From NCBI GenBank assembly GCA_024500155.1, contig CM044872.1, positions 50,101,460 to 50,165,459 on the forward strand: a stretch of DNA of 64,000 bases. Direction: 5' to 3'. Origin of the DNA: Chenopodium formosanum. Its lineage: Eukaryota > Streptophyta > Magnoliopsida > Caryophyllales > Amaranthaceae. The position numbers were made by a program, and so were the translations under genes. The notes below the pieces were generated by a model. That model made no database searches. It was not told the origin of the DNA and was given only the letters and a program-made list of their open reading frames with translations. Below are positions 42,985 to 55,317 of this stretch, piece after piece; positions within the stretch are counted from its first letter, which is position 1; every line of letters starts with the position of its first letter.

Positions 42985-45073
42985 TTTTTTTTAACACAAA
43001 AGGGAAATACTTATATATTATATGGTAAAGTTACTGATGACAAAAGCCATCAGATCAAAAGAGAGAAAGTTAGAGTGCAGAAGCAGCAACTCATAACTCT
43101 CCCAAAACAAACTTAAAACATTCTTACAACTAAAGCATAAACTAGCATATAAGACAAAATTTATTCTAAATATCACCATATCAGGTATCTCTGATGCATA
43201 AGTCTCAAATATTTCTGCTGGAGGATAGCTAAAGGGAACCCTTTTCCCCTGCTTTGATCTTTGTTCTTCCCATCACCGCCATCCTGTCAACCTGCTAGCA
43301 TGGAACACAGTCACAGTCCAATCCCTTTCTAAAATAGAAGCCACATTCCTAATTATATTTCCCAAATCATGATCTGCATAAGAATTTGGATCTTTCAACA
43401 TTTTACTCAGTGTTTCAGCATCAGTTTCTAATTCCAGGCATCTGATCTTCTTGTTCCAAGCAATTAATAACCCTTCCCTTATAGCCTGAAGTTCAGCAGA
43501 AGCAGCCGAAATTTGCATTGAACTTCATTGCAAACCCAGTTAACCATAGTCCCTTGTCACATTTAATAACACCACCACCTCCAACATTATCAACACAAAT
43601 CCAAGAGTCATTTGTGTTTAGTTTATAATATCCTTTTTACGGAGAAGCCCACATACTAGAAATCTAGTTAGTGGAAGAAGAAGGTCTATCCAAAGTTGTC
43701 TGGTTTAAATTCAAAGAAAAATGGTAATCCACAAAGAACTTGTTAAAAGTAGATTGTATAAAAAGCATTTTTTGCTCAAAAATAGCTATATTTCTAGTGT
43801 TCCAAAACCCACCTCCTGTTTCAGTTAGAATGAGTCCCCGGAACCCCGGGACATTGGCTTCCGGCCTTTTGCCTAATATGCCAAATAGTAACTGCAAAAA
43901 TAGTCTTCCAAGTAGCAACATTATATTATTAAGATTAAAAGCCAACCAATCTGTAAGATTGGTGTTATAAAAAGTTTGTAAATCTATATTTAAGTTAGAA
44001 AAATGTTTGAAAACCAGAGACCAGAAAGCAGAGGAGTTTGGACAATCTCTAAAGAGGTGAATGGTATTCTCTAGAGGGGGTTCACATCCAATGCATATAG
44101 GATCAAAGAAACTTATCCGTTTCATAAGAGTAGAACCTACAGGTAAAATATCTCTAACCAAATTCCAAATTAGTATTCTATATTTATAAGGAACTTTAAT
44201 TTTCCACATGTTTTTCCAAGAGAAGTTAGAGAGAAAAGCAGAATTGAGATTATAAAAAGGGAGAGTAGAGTTATAAGCCGACTTTATAGTAAAGGAGTCA
44301 TTTTTATCAAGAGTCCATTTCAACCTATCTTCAACCTGCACAATCTTAGACATAGTATAAGCTGAAATGAGGGTACACAAAGAAAATGGGATAATATGCC
44401 TAACATTATCTTAGAACAATTCATTATTTCTAATGATATGAGAAACACGATAGTGATCTTTAGAGTTAGGAATATAAATATTGGGATGAGATAGATAGGA
44501 CAGTCTCCTATCTAGTGATGATACCATAGAGAGGTGTCATTACCATCTCCAATATTGATTATTAATCCTTTTTTGAGAACATCTCTACCAACTAGAATGT
44601 CCTTCCAAATGATAGAATCAATAGGTTTTGAGATGTAATCCATGAAATTAGAGTATTTTAGATATTTGCTTTTTAAAATTTGAACCCATAATTTTTTTTT
44701 TTTTGGTTGAGTTAAAAGTTTCCATCCTAATTTAGCCATAAAAGCTAAGTTTCATCTATAAAGATCTCTATTACCTAAGCCACCCTTGGCCATGGGATCA
44801 CACACAACCTTTCAATTAGTACGAGGAATGAACCTACTTCTATCAACTCTATTCCAAAGAAATTGCTTACACTTTTTCCGAAGTTGAAAAAGTACACTCT
44901 TAGGAAAAATATTAGTTTGCATGACATAAACCGGGTAAAAATTCATTAATAAGAGTACATCTTCCGGCCATATTAAGAAGTTTAGTTTGCCAAAAAGAAA
45001 AACATCACCAACATAAAATAAATGAGATATGTTGACACCTTTGGCCATATTAAGAAGTTTAGTTTCATGTAAA
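42985..45073 (-). mobile_element. 5'-truncated, decayed L1-type LINE with a 17-base target duplication
   Basis: On the minus strand, fragments of ORF2 occur in order. First comes reverse transcriptase (ISHLFYVGDVFLFGK, 45048-44812, where FADD has become YVGD). Then MAKLGWKLL...IWKDILVGRDVL (44739-44512), then zf-RVT (WKIKVPYKYRILIWNL, CIGCEPPLENTIHLFRDCP, 44380-43664), then RNase H (ASAELQAIREGLLIAW, LELETDAETL, 43518-43273). A short T run (42984-42992) is the tail. The flanks TTGTTAATGTTATATAT at 42968-42984 and 45074-45090 are identical 17-mers, the target-site duplication. Several stops and frameshifts make it inactive. Confidence 0.88.
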
Positions 45074-45090
45074 TTGTTAATGTTATATAT

Positions 45091-45840
45091 AGTTTCTTGT
45101 AAATTGTTAATTTATGAATAATTTTTATATAATTTGTTTATGTTATTTGAGCCACTTATAAAAAATGTTAGATTCACAATTGGATAGAGTACAATCAAAA
45201 CATGTTTTTTTTAGAAGAATGTAAAGCATCTGGTTAAACAAGAGTTATTACTTGTTGAGCGAGTATTTGATATACTTGCAAGCTGGAATATATCTTCTTA
45301 GAAAATTTGCAAGCACTTTGCGGATGTGGGTCACAAGATTATCTTCATTTGAAAAGTTCTAGTAAAACAACTCACCTCAAATACAAAACACAACCATAAT
45401 CCAACTCACTTATAAAAATTTAAGTAAAATAAACTCACCTCAAACACAGAACACAACCATAATCCAACTTAATCACATGCTTGTGCAAACAATGTTGAAA
45501 GCATGCATACGAGCTAGAGAATGGAATCTTACAAATTAGACATTGGAAACCATCAAGAATTTGAAATCACTTCATCAATCTAAACTGCTTGTTCAAATTG
45601 TAATTTTCCCGCTTATCAAACAACAATCACTCCCTACATGTGGTTGGTGGATCACATTCTGAACAATCATCTGCAAAAAAATGTGAATGATAAAATCTGG
45701 TTTAGAGCTTTAAAAAGTTATACACTAAAATAATGGTACAAAGTCAAAAATTACCAGCAACATAGGAGCAGAGACGATAAGATTTTGGAAGTACTAAAGA
45801 GACTCTGAGAAGCTGATAGAAACTTTACAGCAGAATCAAT
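45091..45840. other. AT-rich intergenic DNA
   Basis: A near-repeat of 'AAAACTCACCTCAAA.ACA.AACACAACCATAATCC' occurs twice (about 45365 and 45430). No gene was seen. Confidence 0.35.
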
Positions 45841-45938
45841 ATCAATATCAATCAATCAATGTTACACTTTAAAAAAATTTCAACTAAATTAGGGCCTTGG
45901 CTTTAAAGTGTAACATTGATGGATTGATTGATATTAAT
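45841..45938. repeat. Near-perfect hairpin, arms about 33-37 bases, loop about 28
   Basis: The left arm (45841-45873) contains CAATCAATCAATGTTACACT and TTAAA. The right arm (45902-45938) is its reverse complement with one 3-base insertion and one mismatch. A tiny MITE or a hairpin RNA precursor are the options. Confidence 0.6.
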
Positions 45939-47203
45939 ACATGTATGATAATACCAAATAATTATTCAATTTTTTATTTTGGGGCTTTTTTTCTAATGGC
46001 ACCCTTTGATTAAAAAAAAAAATCCTTGTAAGAGTGCAAGTTAAAAAAGACTGTGAGAGAGTATTATTAGAGCACGAGCGCAAACTTAAGTATAACCGAG
46101 CTTTTTAAAATTCTTGTTCGAACTTGGTTCATTTAGTTTTTTATAATTCAAGTTCGGCTCGAGCTTTAGTCAAACTTGATCTCATTCAAACAAACATATG
46201 GGTAAATAAGTCCAAAATTAGGAATGGCAGCAAGTCAGATTCGGTACATGTTATGCACAGTCCAATTCTGGATATAAGTCGGATGATAAATCTACATCCA
46301 ACTCTACTACGCTGACGCCAACAACGACTCCGACCCAAATTTTCCTAGCCAGGCATCCAAGTACCCGGCTGCTCCGACCTGAGTAAGAGTTTTTTTTCCC
46401 TTCCTTTCATTCTTTTCCTTAATTATGAGTTCTTTTATAATTATCGGTTTTTTCACCATTTATCCTTGACTTTTTTGTTTATTCGCCATATACCCCTGAA
46501 CTTTTTAAAATTCATCATATACTCCCGAATTTTCAAAAAAATAAACCATGTACCCTTGATGACTAATGATTGTTATTTTCGCTAATCTGTAAGGTTAATT
46601 ATGACCCAAAACCTCCCTAAACACATCCTCCTATCCCCGAAACCACCCACATTTCTTTTTTCCAACCCCAAAACTACACTAAATTTCCTTTTCAACCTCA
46701 AAAACAATAATACGGTTATGGTTATGGAGATTTAGAGTGGTTTTGGCGGCTAGAGAAAGGAGATGAGTGGCTTTAATGCATAATTAACCCAATTTCACTC
46801 ATGTTGTTATTAGGGGTGTATGGTGAATTTTTATAACAATTTAGGGTATATGGTGAATTTGCGAATTTTTAGAGGTACGTGGTGAATAAACAAAACTTTA
46901 GGAGTATATGGTGAAAAACCGTATAATTATTATAATTTTTGAATAACCACATGACAATAATATAACCTTAAGACTAAACCAAATACATAAGTAACGCAAA
47001 ATAATTTAAATTAAATTAAGAGTAACTATCTAAAAGTCAAGGTTGGATTAGTTTAGTCTGGTTACAATCCTAAAAGAGCTAAAGGTGGGCACTGGCACAT
47101 TGATTGAAAGGTGCAAGATGAAGTAAATTTGAAGAATTGTATGGAGCAAACACCCCATATTCTATTATTTTCTCTAAGAGAGTGTCATTCATGTTAAGGG
47201 TCT
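45939..47203. other. Intergenic DNA with decayed repeat fragments
   Basis: Part of 46200-46385 ('GGAATGGCAGCAAGTC', 'GACTCCGACCC') looks like a decayed hAT-type repeat. 46440-46925 contains inverted runs around 'CACCATATACCCC' and 'GTATATGGTGAA', suggesting an old inverted-repeat element. No gene was seen. Confidence 0.35.
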
Positions 47204-47410
47204 ATTCTGATTTATTGAACTGAATTGAATTGTTTGAGAGAAGGAAATTAGGAACTGAACTAAACTGATTGGAGCTGAACTGAACTGAAATTAAGCTGAA
47301 GAAAACAGGCCCTAAGTCTATTCGACGTTTTATGTAGTCAAACTCTCCTCCAACATAACTTAATTAATTTAACTAAGCTCACAATGATTTATAAAGTTAA
47401 TATCGTATAA
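47204..47410. repeat. GAACTGAATTGAATT-type repeat block
   Basis: Words such as GAACTGAACTGAAATT, ending CAGGCCCTAAG at about 47313. It is the inverse of the block at 47797-47935, which starts AGGCCCTGTTCTC, so the two could be the ends of one MITE into which the Helitron inserted. Confidence 0.4.
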
Positions 47411-47762
47411 TCTAATATATATATATAAAGGGGAGTTTTTTCCCGAGTTTTTAGAGAGCCACGTAGGATCTAATTTTCTTAGCGCGCCATGTAGGATTAT
47501 AAATCTTAGTAATAGCCAATTAAATAAGAGATTATTAATTTCTTTTAGAATTAAATTTTTTTTTTGACGGGTAGAATTAAATAATATAAATGCCACGTAA
47601 GCAAAATTGGCGAATGAGATTTTTAAGTTTAAAATAATTTAATATTAAATATTATCTTTTAATATTAGGAATTTTATGTAAATATATAACAAATTTTAGC
47701 TAATAAATAAAAAAAATATAAAAATAATCAAACAAACCGTGCATCGCACGGGCTCCATCTAG
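47411..47762 (+). mobile_element. Small non-autonomous Helitron, 352 bases
   Basis: Begins TCTAATATATATATATAAAG directly after an A and ends with the hairpin CCGTGC-ATC-GCACGG followed ten bases later by CTAG, then T. The TC start, 3' hairpin, CTAG end and A/T insertion site are the Helitron signs. There is no Rep/helicase coding. Confidence 0.85.
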
Positions 47763-47796
47763 TTTTAACTATTTTCCATGATTAATTTCTCAATTA

Positions 47797-47935
47797 GGCC
47801 CTGTTCTCATCAGATTATTTTCAATTCAGTTCAGTTCAGTTCAGCTTTAATAAGTTCAGTTCAGTTCAGCTCTTAATTTCTTTCTCTCATAAAATATTCA
47901 TTTCAATTCAGTTCAGTTCCCTTATAATGCTTTAA
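47797..47935. repeat. CAGTTCAGTTCAGTTCAG repeat block
   Basis: Tandem-like AGTTCAGTTC words after AGGCCCTGTTCTCATCAG. Related to 32164-32330 and, in inverse orientation, to 47204-47313. Confidence 0.5.
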
Positions 47936-48099
47936 TAATGTTTCACCCCCTAGCTATATCCCTAGGATTTACTTGTATGCTTATACAGAATATATAACAT
48001 TTTTATTCATCCAAATGTTTAAGACAGTGTTCATAACATTAATCAGCACTTTTGTGTATAAAAATGCCTAACACCTAAATTTCTTCGAAGCTAAATAAA

Positions 48100-50413
48100 T
48101 CATTTCCTATGTCCTGAAGACGCCATCAGGATACCAACTGCTACAACGAACATCAACAACATGCTAACTAGTAATATATATGTTCTCCTTGAAGATTTTC
48201 TGTACTCGCCGAATAGTAGTACAGCCCAAAAGGTGCTAACCAGAGGAAGTGCCTAGTAATAACATCCAAAAATTTATACAAGTTAGTGTAATGTATTTAG
48301 AGTTAATTCATGGATTTGTACGCACTGTGGATGAAATCTGACATACCTGAACTGCATCAGCTGCAGCATAACCAGCAGCCTGACCTCCCATGAACTGAAG
48401 ACCATTCCCAAAACCACAGAGAAGCCCTGCAAGTAAGGCCCACCCTCTTCCTTTTGAGTCTGCTATGTAGGCCTTAATCGATGACTTGGGCAAGTTCAAT
48501 ATAGGGTGGTATAAGAATGTGATGTTCAGAACGATGGCAACCACAAAACAACAGACTGAGAAGTAGAAGAAAGCAGTGTAAACCACCAAATGAGGGACTC
48601 CTTTCTTTAGGAGATGGAACTGGTCATTTGTTGCTAGGTTGAAAGCTGGAGAGAACAGAGAGAAGCAGATCCCCGAAAAGAAAGTTATAGCAAGTCCAAG
48701 CCAAATGCTCCTATCAAACACCTGCATATGATGGAATTGAACGATTTCAATTATAAATAATCAACAAATGTATGATACTAAACACCGAAACCATTCAATA
48801 AAATATATAATTGCTAGTCAAACATTATATGTAATTAAAGTCTGCTAGTCGCTTTTAACTAGTAACTATCAAATTTGATGATATTTGATTAGTATAACTA
48901 GTACCTTTATGGATCTCTTATCCTCTAATTCAATGAGATATTCTGCAGTGCCAAACTGTGCCGGTACCTTAACTTCTTTTCCGTTTTCAGGATCCTTTGA
49001 AGCACCGTTATTGCTGTTAAATTTCGACTGTGTTAATAACATTGTATATGAACGGAAACCAAGCTACTGACTACTGTTACTGTATGATGAAAAAACAGAA
49101 CAAGAAAAGAGGTGAGATATACACTACTTTGTCTTCATAACCACTTGACAAATGACTGAGCTTTTTCTTGTTATCTGATGCATTAGATGAGTGAACAAGT
49201 GATCCCAATATGACAGCAATCAAAAAACACACGACACCAGGGAAAAGTATGTAAGCCTTGTTAATTTTGTCATCCAGAAAATAGTTTAGTGTAGTTCCTG
49301 TAATTATTGAAAGCAGACAGTAGTGAACATTTCAGTAACAAACATCCTCGACTTTTAAAATGAAAAGATTGAGCTAAGAACAGAAGGAAAATACCTATTA
49401 CAACAGTAATGCTAGAAGAGACCACCTCTACTACTGATAAACCTACTAATGCCCAAGCATATTGTGTGGACAGATTTCCGATACTGAGGACTACTCCACC
49501 AACCATTGCGAATAACACTGAGGGCCAGTTATCCTGCAACAAATAACCTTAAAAATGTTTTAAATCATCACTAGTTCTGTAAAAAATACACAGACTATTG
49601 ATTAGTTAATTGCATAAAGTTATGTTTCTGCTGATTCTACTGACTGATGCATCAGTTAGTCAAATTCTTAAATTAAAAGCCATATTACATCTTATTTGAT
49701 GAAAGGAAAGAACCAAAAAAAATTAAAGAATTCCTCCCATCAAATCTTCTAATGAATAAATGAGCATTCCTTCCCAAAATTAATTGCAAGCTTGCAACAT
49801 ATTGACTTAGTAATGTTCTCCAGAGAAATCATGATTTCGTTTTGTCATGAATATCCTAAATTAATTCAAAGTACGGAGTATCAATTTTGAAAAGCCATCA
49901 AATGTTTATTTGTAACCATAAAGGGCTACATATATCATTATCCAAATTTTAATGGTCATTATGTTGCGATTTATCCTTTACGAAGCACAAGTATTCAATT
50001 CATTTTGATCTCCTCATTTGTCATGTATCACAAAAAAGAGCAAATATCTTGCTTATAAACAAACAGAAGTTACAGAACAAGGTCATGTACAAGTATAACC
50101 ATTCAATTTTCAAATAATGTCTAAAAAATTTCATCAATTTATATTAAAATGAGCAAAATAAAACAAGTTAGGTGACCTGATAAAGTTGGGTGATGAAATT
50201 AGGCATTCCAGGTTTGGCATCCCCCATCTGACCAAGAGTAAGGGCAATGATCACAGCAGCCAAGAGATTGGTAATGGAGTAATCAAGATAAGTATGTTGC
50301 GGAAGCCGGCCTCGCCTTTCAAGGAAGGCTAATACAGCAGGCCATGTACCCAAGAACAACAATGACAAGAGCATACAAGCTATTGCCCCTCCTTTGCTCT
50401 CTACTAGAAACAT
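48100..50413 (-). CDS. Ureide (allantoin) permease copy C, six coding exons, intact
   Basis: Predicted 395-residue proton-coupled allantoin/ureide carrier. Coding exons on the minus strand are 50413-50177, 49533-49395, 49297-49123, 49013-48905, 48721-48347 and 48252-48100. Their lengths match copy B exactly. The exon-3 donor differs slightly (GTAGT/GTATAT) but keeps the phase. The protein starts MFLVESKGGAIACMLLSLLF and keeps WPAVLAFLERRGR, DYSITNLLAAV, TQYAWALVGLSVVEVVS, TTLNYFLDDKINKAYILFPG, FHLLKKGVPHL, FGNGLQFMGGQAAGYAAADA and the end MASSGHRK. Intron 1 is longer (643 bases) than in copy B. A 5'-UTR intron is likely (donor near 51073, acceptor near 50450). Close similarity to A and B shows a recent tandem origin, and about 20 kb of transposon-rich DNA now separates it from B. 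Confidence 0.93.
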
Positions 50414-50449
50414 TTCTAACCCACTTGACAAACTCCTTAAAACTATCTT

Positions 50450-50708
50450 CTGATCAAATACTAGTAAACTTGCTTCCTTAAACTCCTCCTGATCATCATA
50501 TTACACATTTATTGTCATTAATCATCAGAAAATATTAAGCACATACACTTTACAACTAAAAATTCAATCTTTTTCTATTTAGAATCAACAAAATTCAATC
50601 TTGAAATCCTTGATAAAATACCCAATGATCTAGAGTGCTTTTTTTTTTTTTTTTTTTTTTTGAGCATTGTATAATAATTCAAAATTCCCAGATCTAAGAA
50701 AAGGAGGA

Positions 50709-50772
<64 letters not shown>

Positions 50773-51073
50773 AATTTTCAAAAAAAAATCATAAAATTCA
50801 GCAAGCAAAACAAAAATAAATAATATAAATTTTATGATAAGAACTCAATCTTACGAAACTCACCATTTTGAGAAAAAATGAAAACAATAATTATTCAGTA
50901 ATAGGAAACAAGCATTATAATTAGAAAAGGATAACCCCACAGAAAAGAAAGATGACATGATACATTTCATAGAAAACAAACATCAATCAATTCATAACAA
51001 AATTAAATATCCAATGAAAACAAACAAAATTATAATTAATACTTTGTACTATAATTTAAACAAGAAAGCTTAC
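50450..51073 (-). other. Probable 5'-UTR intron of permease C
   Basis: The acceptor TTTGATCAG on the minus strand ends at 50450, and the donor GTAAGCTTTC starts at 51073. Both resemble the B leader intron. An (AT)n microsatellite and a T run (50639-50660) lie inside it. Confidence 0.45.
50711..50763. repeat. (AT)n microsatellite, about 53 bases
   Basis: An uninterrupted alternating AT run, followed by ACACACAC. It is probably length-variable. Confidence 0.95.
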
Positions 51074-51632
51074 CCAAAATTGATGTGATATTGATTGAAA
51101 ATTTGAAACAGAGTATTATTTACTAAACCATTTTTATTTTATTTTATTTTTTTTGTGATGATGATGATGATGATGATAATGGAGTTTTGGATATAAAATT
51201 TGACTAAAATAGTTTTACTACTACTGTATATAGTGGGTAGGTGGATTGAGATTGACAGATATTTGAAAACTGTAAATTGGTGATTTTAAAAGAAATTTTG
51301 TTTGGAGAAGTAATTTTGTGATTGGATGATCATTGCTATGAAATGGGGATCCGTTGACTTTGGAATTTGACTGCATGGAATCTTTTGAAAAGGTAGAATC
51401 TTTTTGTTGCCTTATATTTACTGATTCTCAGTATTATTAGTAACAGCCCACTTATTATGAGTCAATTTAAGTGGGCATTTATGAGTTTTGGCTATTATTG
51501 TAAGATTTCTCAACATACCTTTCAGTTATTTGGTCCCACTTGCTTAGACAATCTTGAGTAATTGTTGTATACTTGCAATGGCGGGCCCATCTTTGTTTAC
51601 ACTCGTAACCCAGAAAGTTTAAGGGTCAATTA

Positions 51633-51985
51633 GGAAAAATTGTCAAAAGTAATACAAATTTTGAGTAATCCGTTAAAAACAAGTCAATTTTTTAATTATT
51701 TTTAAATAATACAAATTTTGAGGGATATCCGCTATAAACAAGTTATTTTACCTATAACTTATTTACCCAATTAATTTTTTTATTTATCTTATAAAGTTGT
51801 TTAATAGTTTTTAAAAAATAATACAATATCACGTGTTCCATATAACTTGTTCATGAGGTAACTAATCGGTTTTAATTTGTTTAAAGCAGATGCCCCTCAA
51901 AGTTTACATTATTCAAAAATAATTAAAAGTTTGACTTGTCTTTGACGGATTATTCAAAGTTTGTATTATTTTTGACAATTTTTCC
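51633..51985. mobile_element. Inverted-repeat MITE, 353 bases, same family as 32492-42173
   Basis: Left end GGAAAAATTGTCAAAAGTAA and right end TATTTTTGACAATTTTTCC; arms of about 130 bases with interruptions. The 5-base flanks AATTA (51628-51632 and 51986-51990) are identical. No coding. It gives the family termini for the large composite element. Confidence 0.75.
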
Positions 51986-51990
51986 AATTA

Positions 51991-53274
51991 TTAATTAAAG
52001 CAAGAGTGTCACATATGAAGCTTCGTGGTTCAGCAGTAAAAGCTTTGACAGAAATTTTTTTTCTTTTCATTAAAATCAAAGTATATACTACATCAATTAA
52101 CTAATTATCTTATGCAATGTTCCATAACTCCAAAAGTCCGAACCCATGAGTCCATAATTGTAACCTATATTATACGAGTAATATCAATTAATCTCATTAG
52201 AATTGTAACTTAATTTTTAAAGTGAAAAGGAAAAATACATGTGATATAACAAGTTTATTTAGTCCTAAAATTCATCCTCTTCCTCCACAAATTCATCCTT
52301 CGATCCATCACAAAATCATCCTTTACAAAATCCAATTTTTGGATCGATGGATGACGGTGACTCAGCACCCATAAAATCCTAAATATGTCACAGTATACTT
52401 GTAATATATGCAAGTGTGTGCAAGTATATTATGGTTAGCAAAATAGCGACTAGATTTGATGAAAACGTCTTATATTTGATTACGTATTTGATTTGAAATA
52501 GCTCAAAGTAGAAGTAGAACATTATTTGAAATTAAATGATGAATTAACAAGACTTGGAAACGGATATATCTAGCATACGAAGACTTTATCATAATATGCT
52601 AATTGACAATGACTTCAACTATAACAAACTCAAAGTCTGATAAACAAAACTCACAATTAATATGTGGAGTAGCATAATTGACACGACTCGTACTCAATGT
52701 GAACAACTTATGTTCCTTTTTTTAAACAATTGCGAGTTTAAAAAAAGTGGATGTTGGAAGTGGCACATCACATATGATCTATCACTTGCAATACGTAACT
52801 AACAAATGCAAGAGAAAAACCAAAACAAAACAAAATGCAGTTTCAATTCAAGTATATTATGGGACTCTGCCTTCTCTTTCACCACTAAAAGGGAAAGAAA
52901 AACAATATACATGTATTTCATTATTATAAGCTAAGTATACAAAGGGAACATGTATTTGCATCAAAACCAATGGATTTTAGAATTACCAAGGAGTTTATGC
53001 AAATTACTTCACAAATTTCTTCAGTATTCCTCTAATTTTCAAACAGCTACTACTTTCAAGAAAACTTTGGCAATTCTTAGCTACTTCCAACCAATCTATC
53101 CACCATTTTCCTTGGCTAGAAACTAAGTAAGAAAACATTTAAACAAATTTCATCTAAACTTGTTACACATTCCCAGACTAAACAACGAATAACCGCCAAT
53201 GAATCATTATTTGTGCATCATCTTCTTCAGTAGACTCTAGACTGCAACAATTTAGGACATTGTCTGATGCCAGA
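51991..53274. other. Intergenic DNA between permease C upstream region and permease D
   Basis: AT-rich; no gene was seen. The last part (from about 53000) is probably the 3' UTR of permease D. Confidence 0.4.
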
Positions 53275-55298
53275 TTATGACTTTCTGTGCCCAGATGATG
53301 CCATGAGGATTGCAACCGCGATGATGAACATTGACAGCATGCTAAATAGTAGTGTGTATGTTTTCCTTGAGGATTTCCTGTATTCTCCAAAAGCTACTAC
53401 ACCCCAAAAGGTGCTCACCAATGGAAGTGCCTGATAATTGACACACCAACAATCAAATAAATTGTTAATACAAAATTGTAATTGGTGTGAGGCAATAACA
53501 AGAAATCAGTAATCCTGTCTGATCTACATCACTAGCCTTTGACTGACCTGAACTGCATCAGCTGCAGCATATCCTGCAGCCTGACCTCCCATGAACTGTA
53601 GACCATTTCCGAAACCACAGAACAAACCAGCCAAAAGGGCCCAACCTCGACCATTCCAGTCCTTAAAGTAAGCCTCAAATGATGACTTTGGCAAGCCAAG
53701 GATAGGGTGAAATAGAAAGATGACATTCAAGATGAGTGCAATAGCAAAAGAGGAGACGGAGAAGTAGAAAAAAGCGGTATATACAACCAAATGAGGCACC
53801 CCTTTCTTCAATCTGTGAAACTGATCATTGGTTGCCACATTGAACAGAGGAGAGAAAAAGGAGTAACAAATTCCAGCAAAAAAAGTTAATGCTAAACCAA
53901 TCCAAATACTCCGGCCAAACACCTGCAAATGGATCACATAACAAGTGAGTTAACTGAAGCATTAGCTGTTAGAAATTTAGGCTAAATCATCATCAAAAAC
54001 AACCACAATCAAGACTAATTAATTTAAACCACTGACCTTAATGGATCTTTTTTCTTCGAGTTGAATGAGGAACTTAGCAGTCCCAAACTCCGGCTCCTTT
54101 GTACTTCCATTTGCCTTTTCAAGGTCCATAGGAACTGAAAGCAAAGAGGAAGTTGAGATATTCTATTCCTACTCCTAGTCGAGTGGCATCCATATATGCA
54201 CAATATGTAACATAAATTATCCTAACTTGTCAACCTTTATGAGCAGAAGATGCTCCATCTGAGGCTGAAATGTCGGATTTCCTGTCAAAAGTCGTAGTGG
54301 ATGACATCACAAGTCTGAAATATTGTTTCATGTACACAATTCGACAAATTGTTACTACTAGTACACTACTATACCTCATAGCAAATGAGCGCATGTATAA
54401 AGTTTCACACTTCTTAAATATTGTCCCAAGTAATTCCTAATGGAATTGAATGAGTTCTTTATCATAGTGCAGACAATGTATACCTTTCCTCTTCTTCGAG
54501 TTTACTATCCATATTTTTAAGTTTTACAGTATTATCAGCATCATTAGATTTGTGAACAGCCGAACCCAGGAAGACTGCAATCAAAAAACACCCTACTCCA
54601 GGGAACAGGATTTCTGCCTTGTTTATTCTGTCATCCAGAAAATAGTTCACTGTGGTTCCTGTTAATGTACAAAACAATAATGTATCAATTTCATTTGTTC
54701 CAATGCTAGACTAAAGGAGTAGAATGGATATAATAACACGAACCTAAGACAACGGTGATGCTAGCACTTACAACCTCGACAACTGATAATCCAGCTAAAG
54801 CCATAGCATACTGTATAGATAAATTTCCTACACTAAGAGCAACTCCACCAGCCATTGCAAAACACGCCGAGGGCCAATTATCTGGTAGCTGTCACATTAT
54901 TATATACAAGATTGAAACATCTAAAAATATGTGTTGGCAAACGTGCCTAAATGAAATGTGTCAACTAATATGAAACGAGATCCAATGATCCATAGACTGA
55001 AAACAAGTTTCTAACACGAAAATGTGAGGAATCAAGTTAAAAGCAAAAGAAAGTTAGTTACCTCAAACAATTGAGTTAAGAAATTAGGCATGTCTGGTTT
55101 GCTTTCTCCAATCTCACCTAAAGTAAGTGCTATAAAGATAGCAGCTAAGAGATTGGTAATAGCATAATCAAGGTAAGTATGCTGAGGAAGACGGCCACGC
55201 CTTTCGAGGTAAGCCAGTATAGCAGGCCATGTCCCGAGGAAGAACAAAGAGAGTAGCATGCAAAATATAGCTTCTATTTTGCTCTCTACCAGATACAT
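53275..55298 (-). CDS. Ureide (allantoin) permease copy D, seven coding exons, diverged
   Basis: Predicted 410-residue member of the same carrier family. Coding exons on the minus strand are 55298-55062, 54888-54744, 54658-54484, 54281-54235, 54134-54037, 53922-53548 and 53430-53275. Two structural differences from A-C are seen. Exon 2 uses an acceptor six bases further upstream (GACAG/CTACCAGAT), adding Leu-Pro before DNWP. The central loop is spread over two exons (47 and 98 nt) instead of one of 109, adding 12 residues (KSDISASDGASSAHK region). Conserved motifs remain: TWPAILAYLERRGR, DYAITNLLAAI, GTTVNYFLDDRINKAEILFPG, EEKRSIK, FHRLKKGVPHL, GNGLQFMGGQAAGYAAADAVQ and MASSGHRKS. A leader intron is likely (acceptor TGCAG/GTGAG near 55317, donor near 56115). 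It represents an older paralogue than A-C. Confidence 0.93.
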
Positions 55299-55317
55299 CT
55301 TCAATTATCGATCTCAC

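Noticed and set aside
50575..50808. 77-codon ORF over the (AT)n tract
   Set aside because: It consists of Ile-Tyr repeats from the microsatellite and Lys runs from the T tract.
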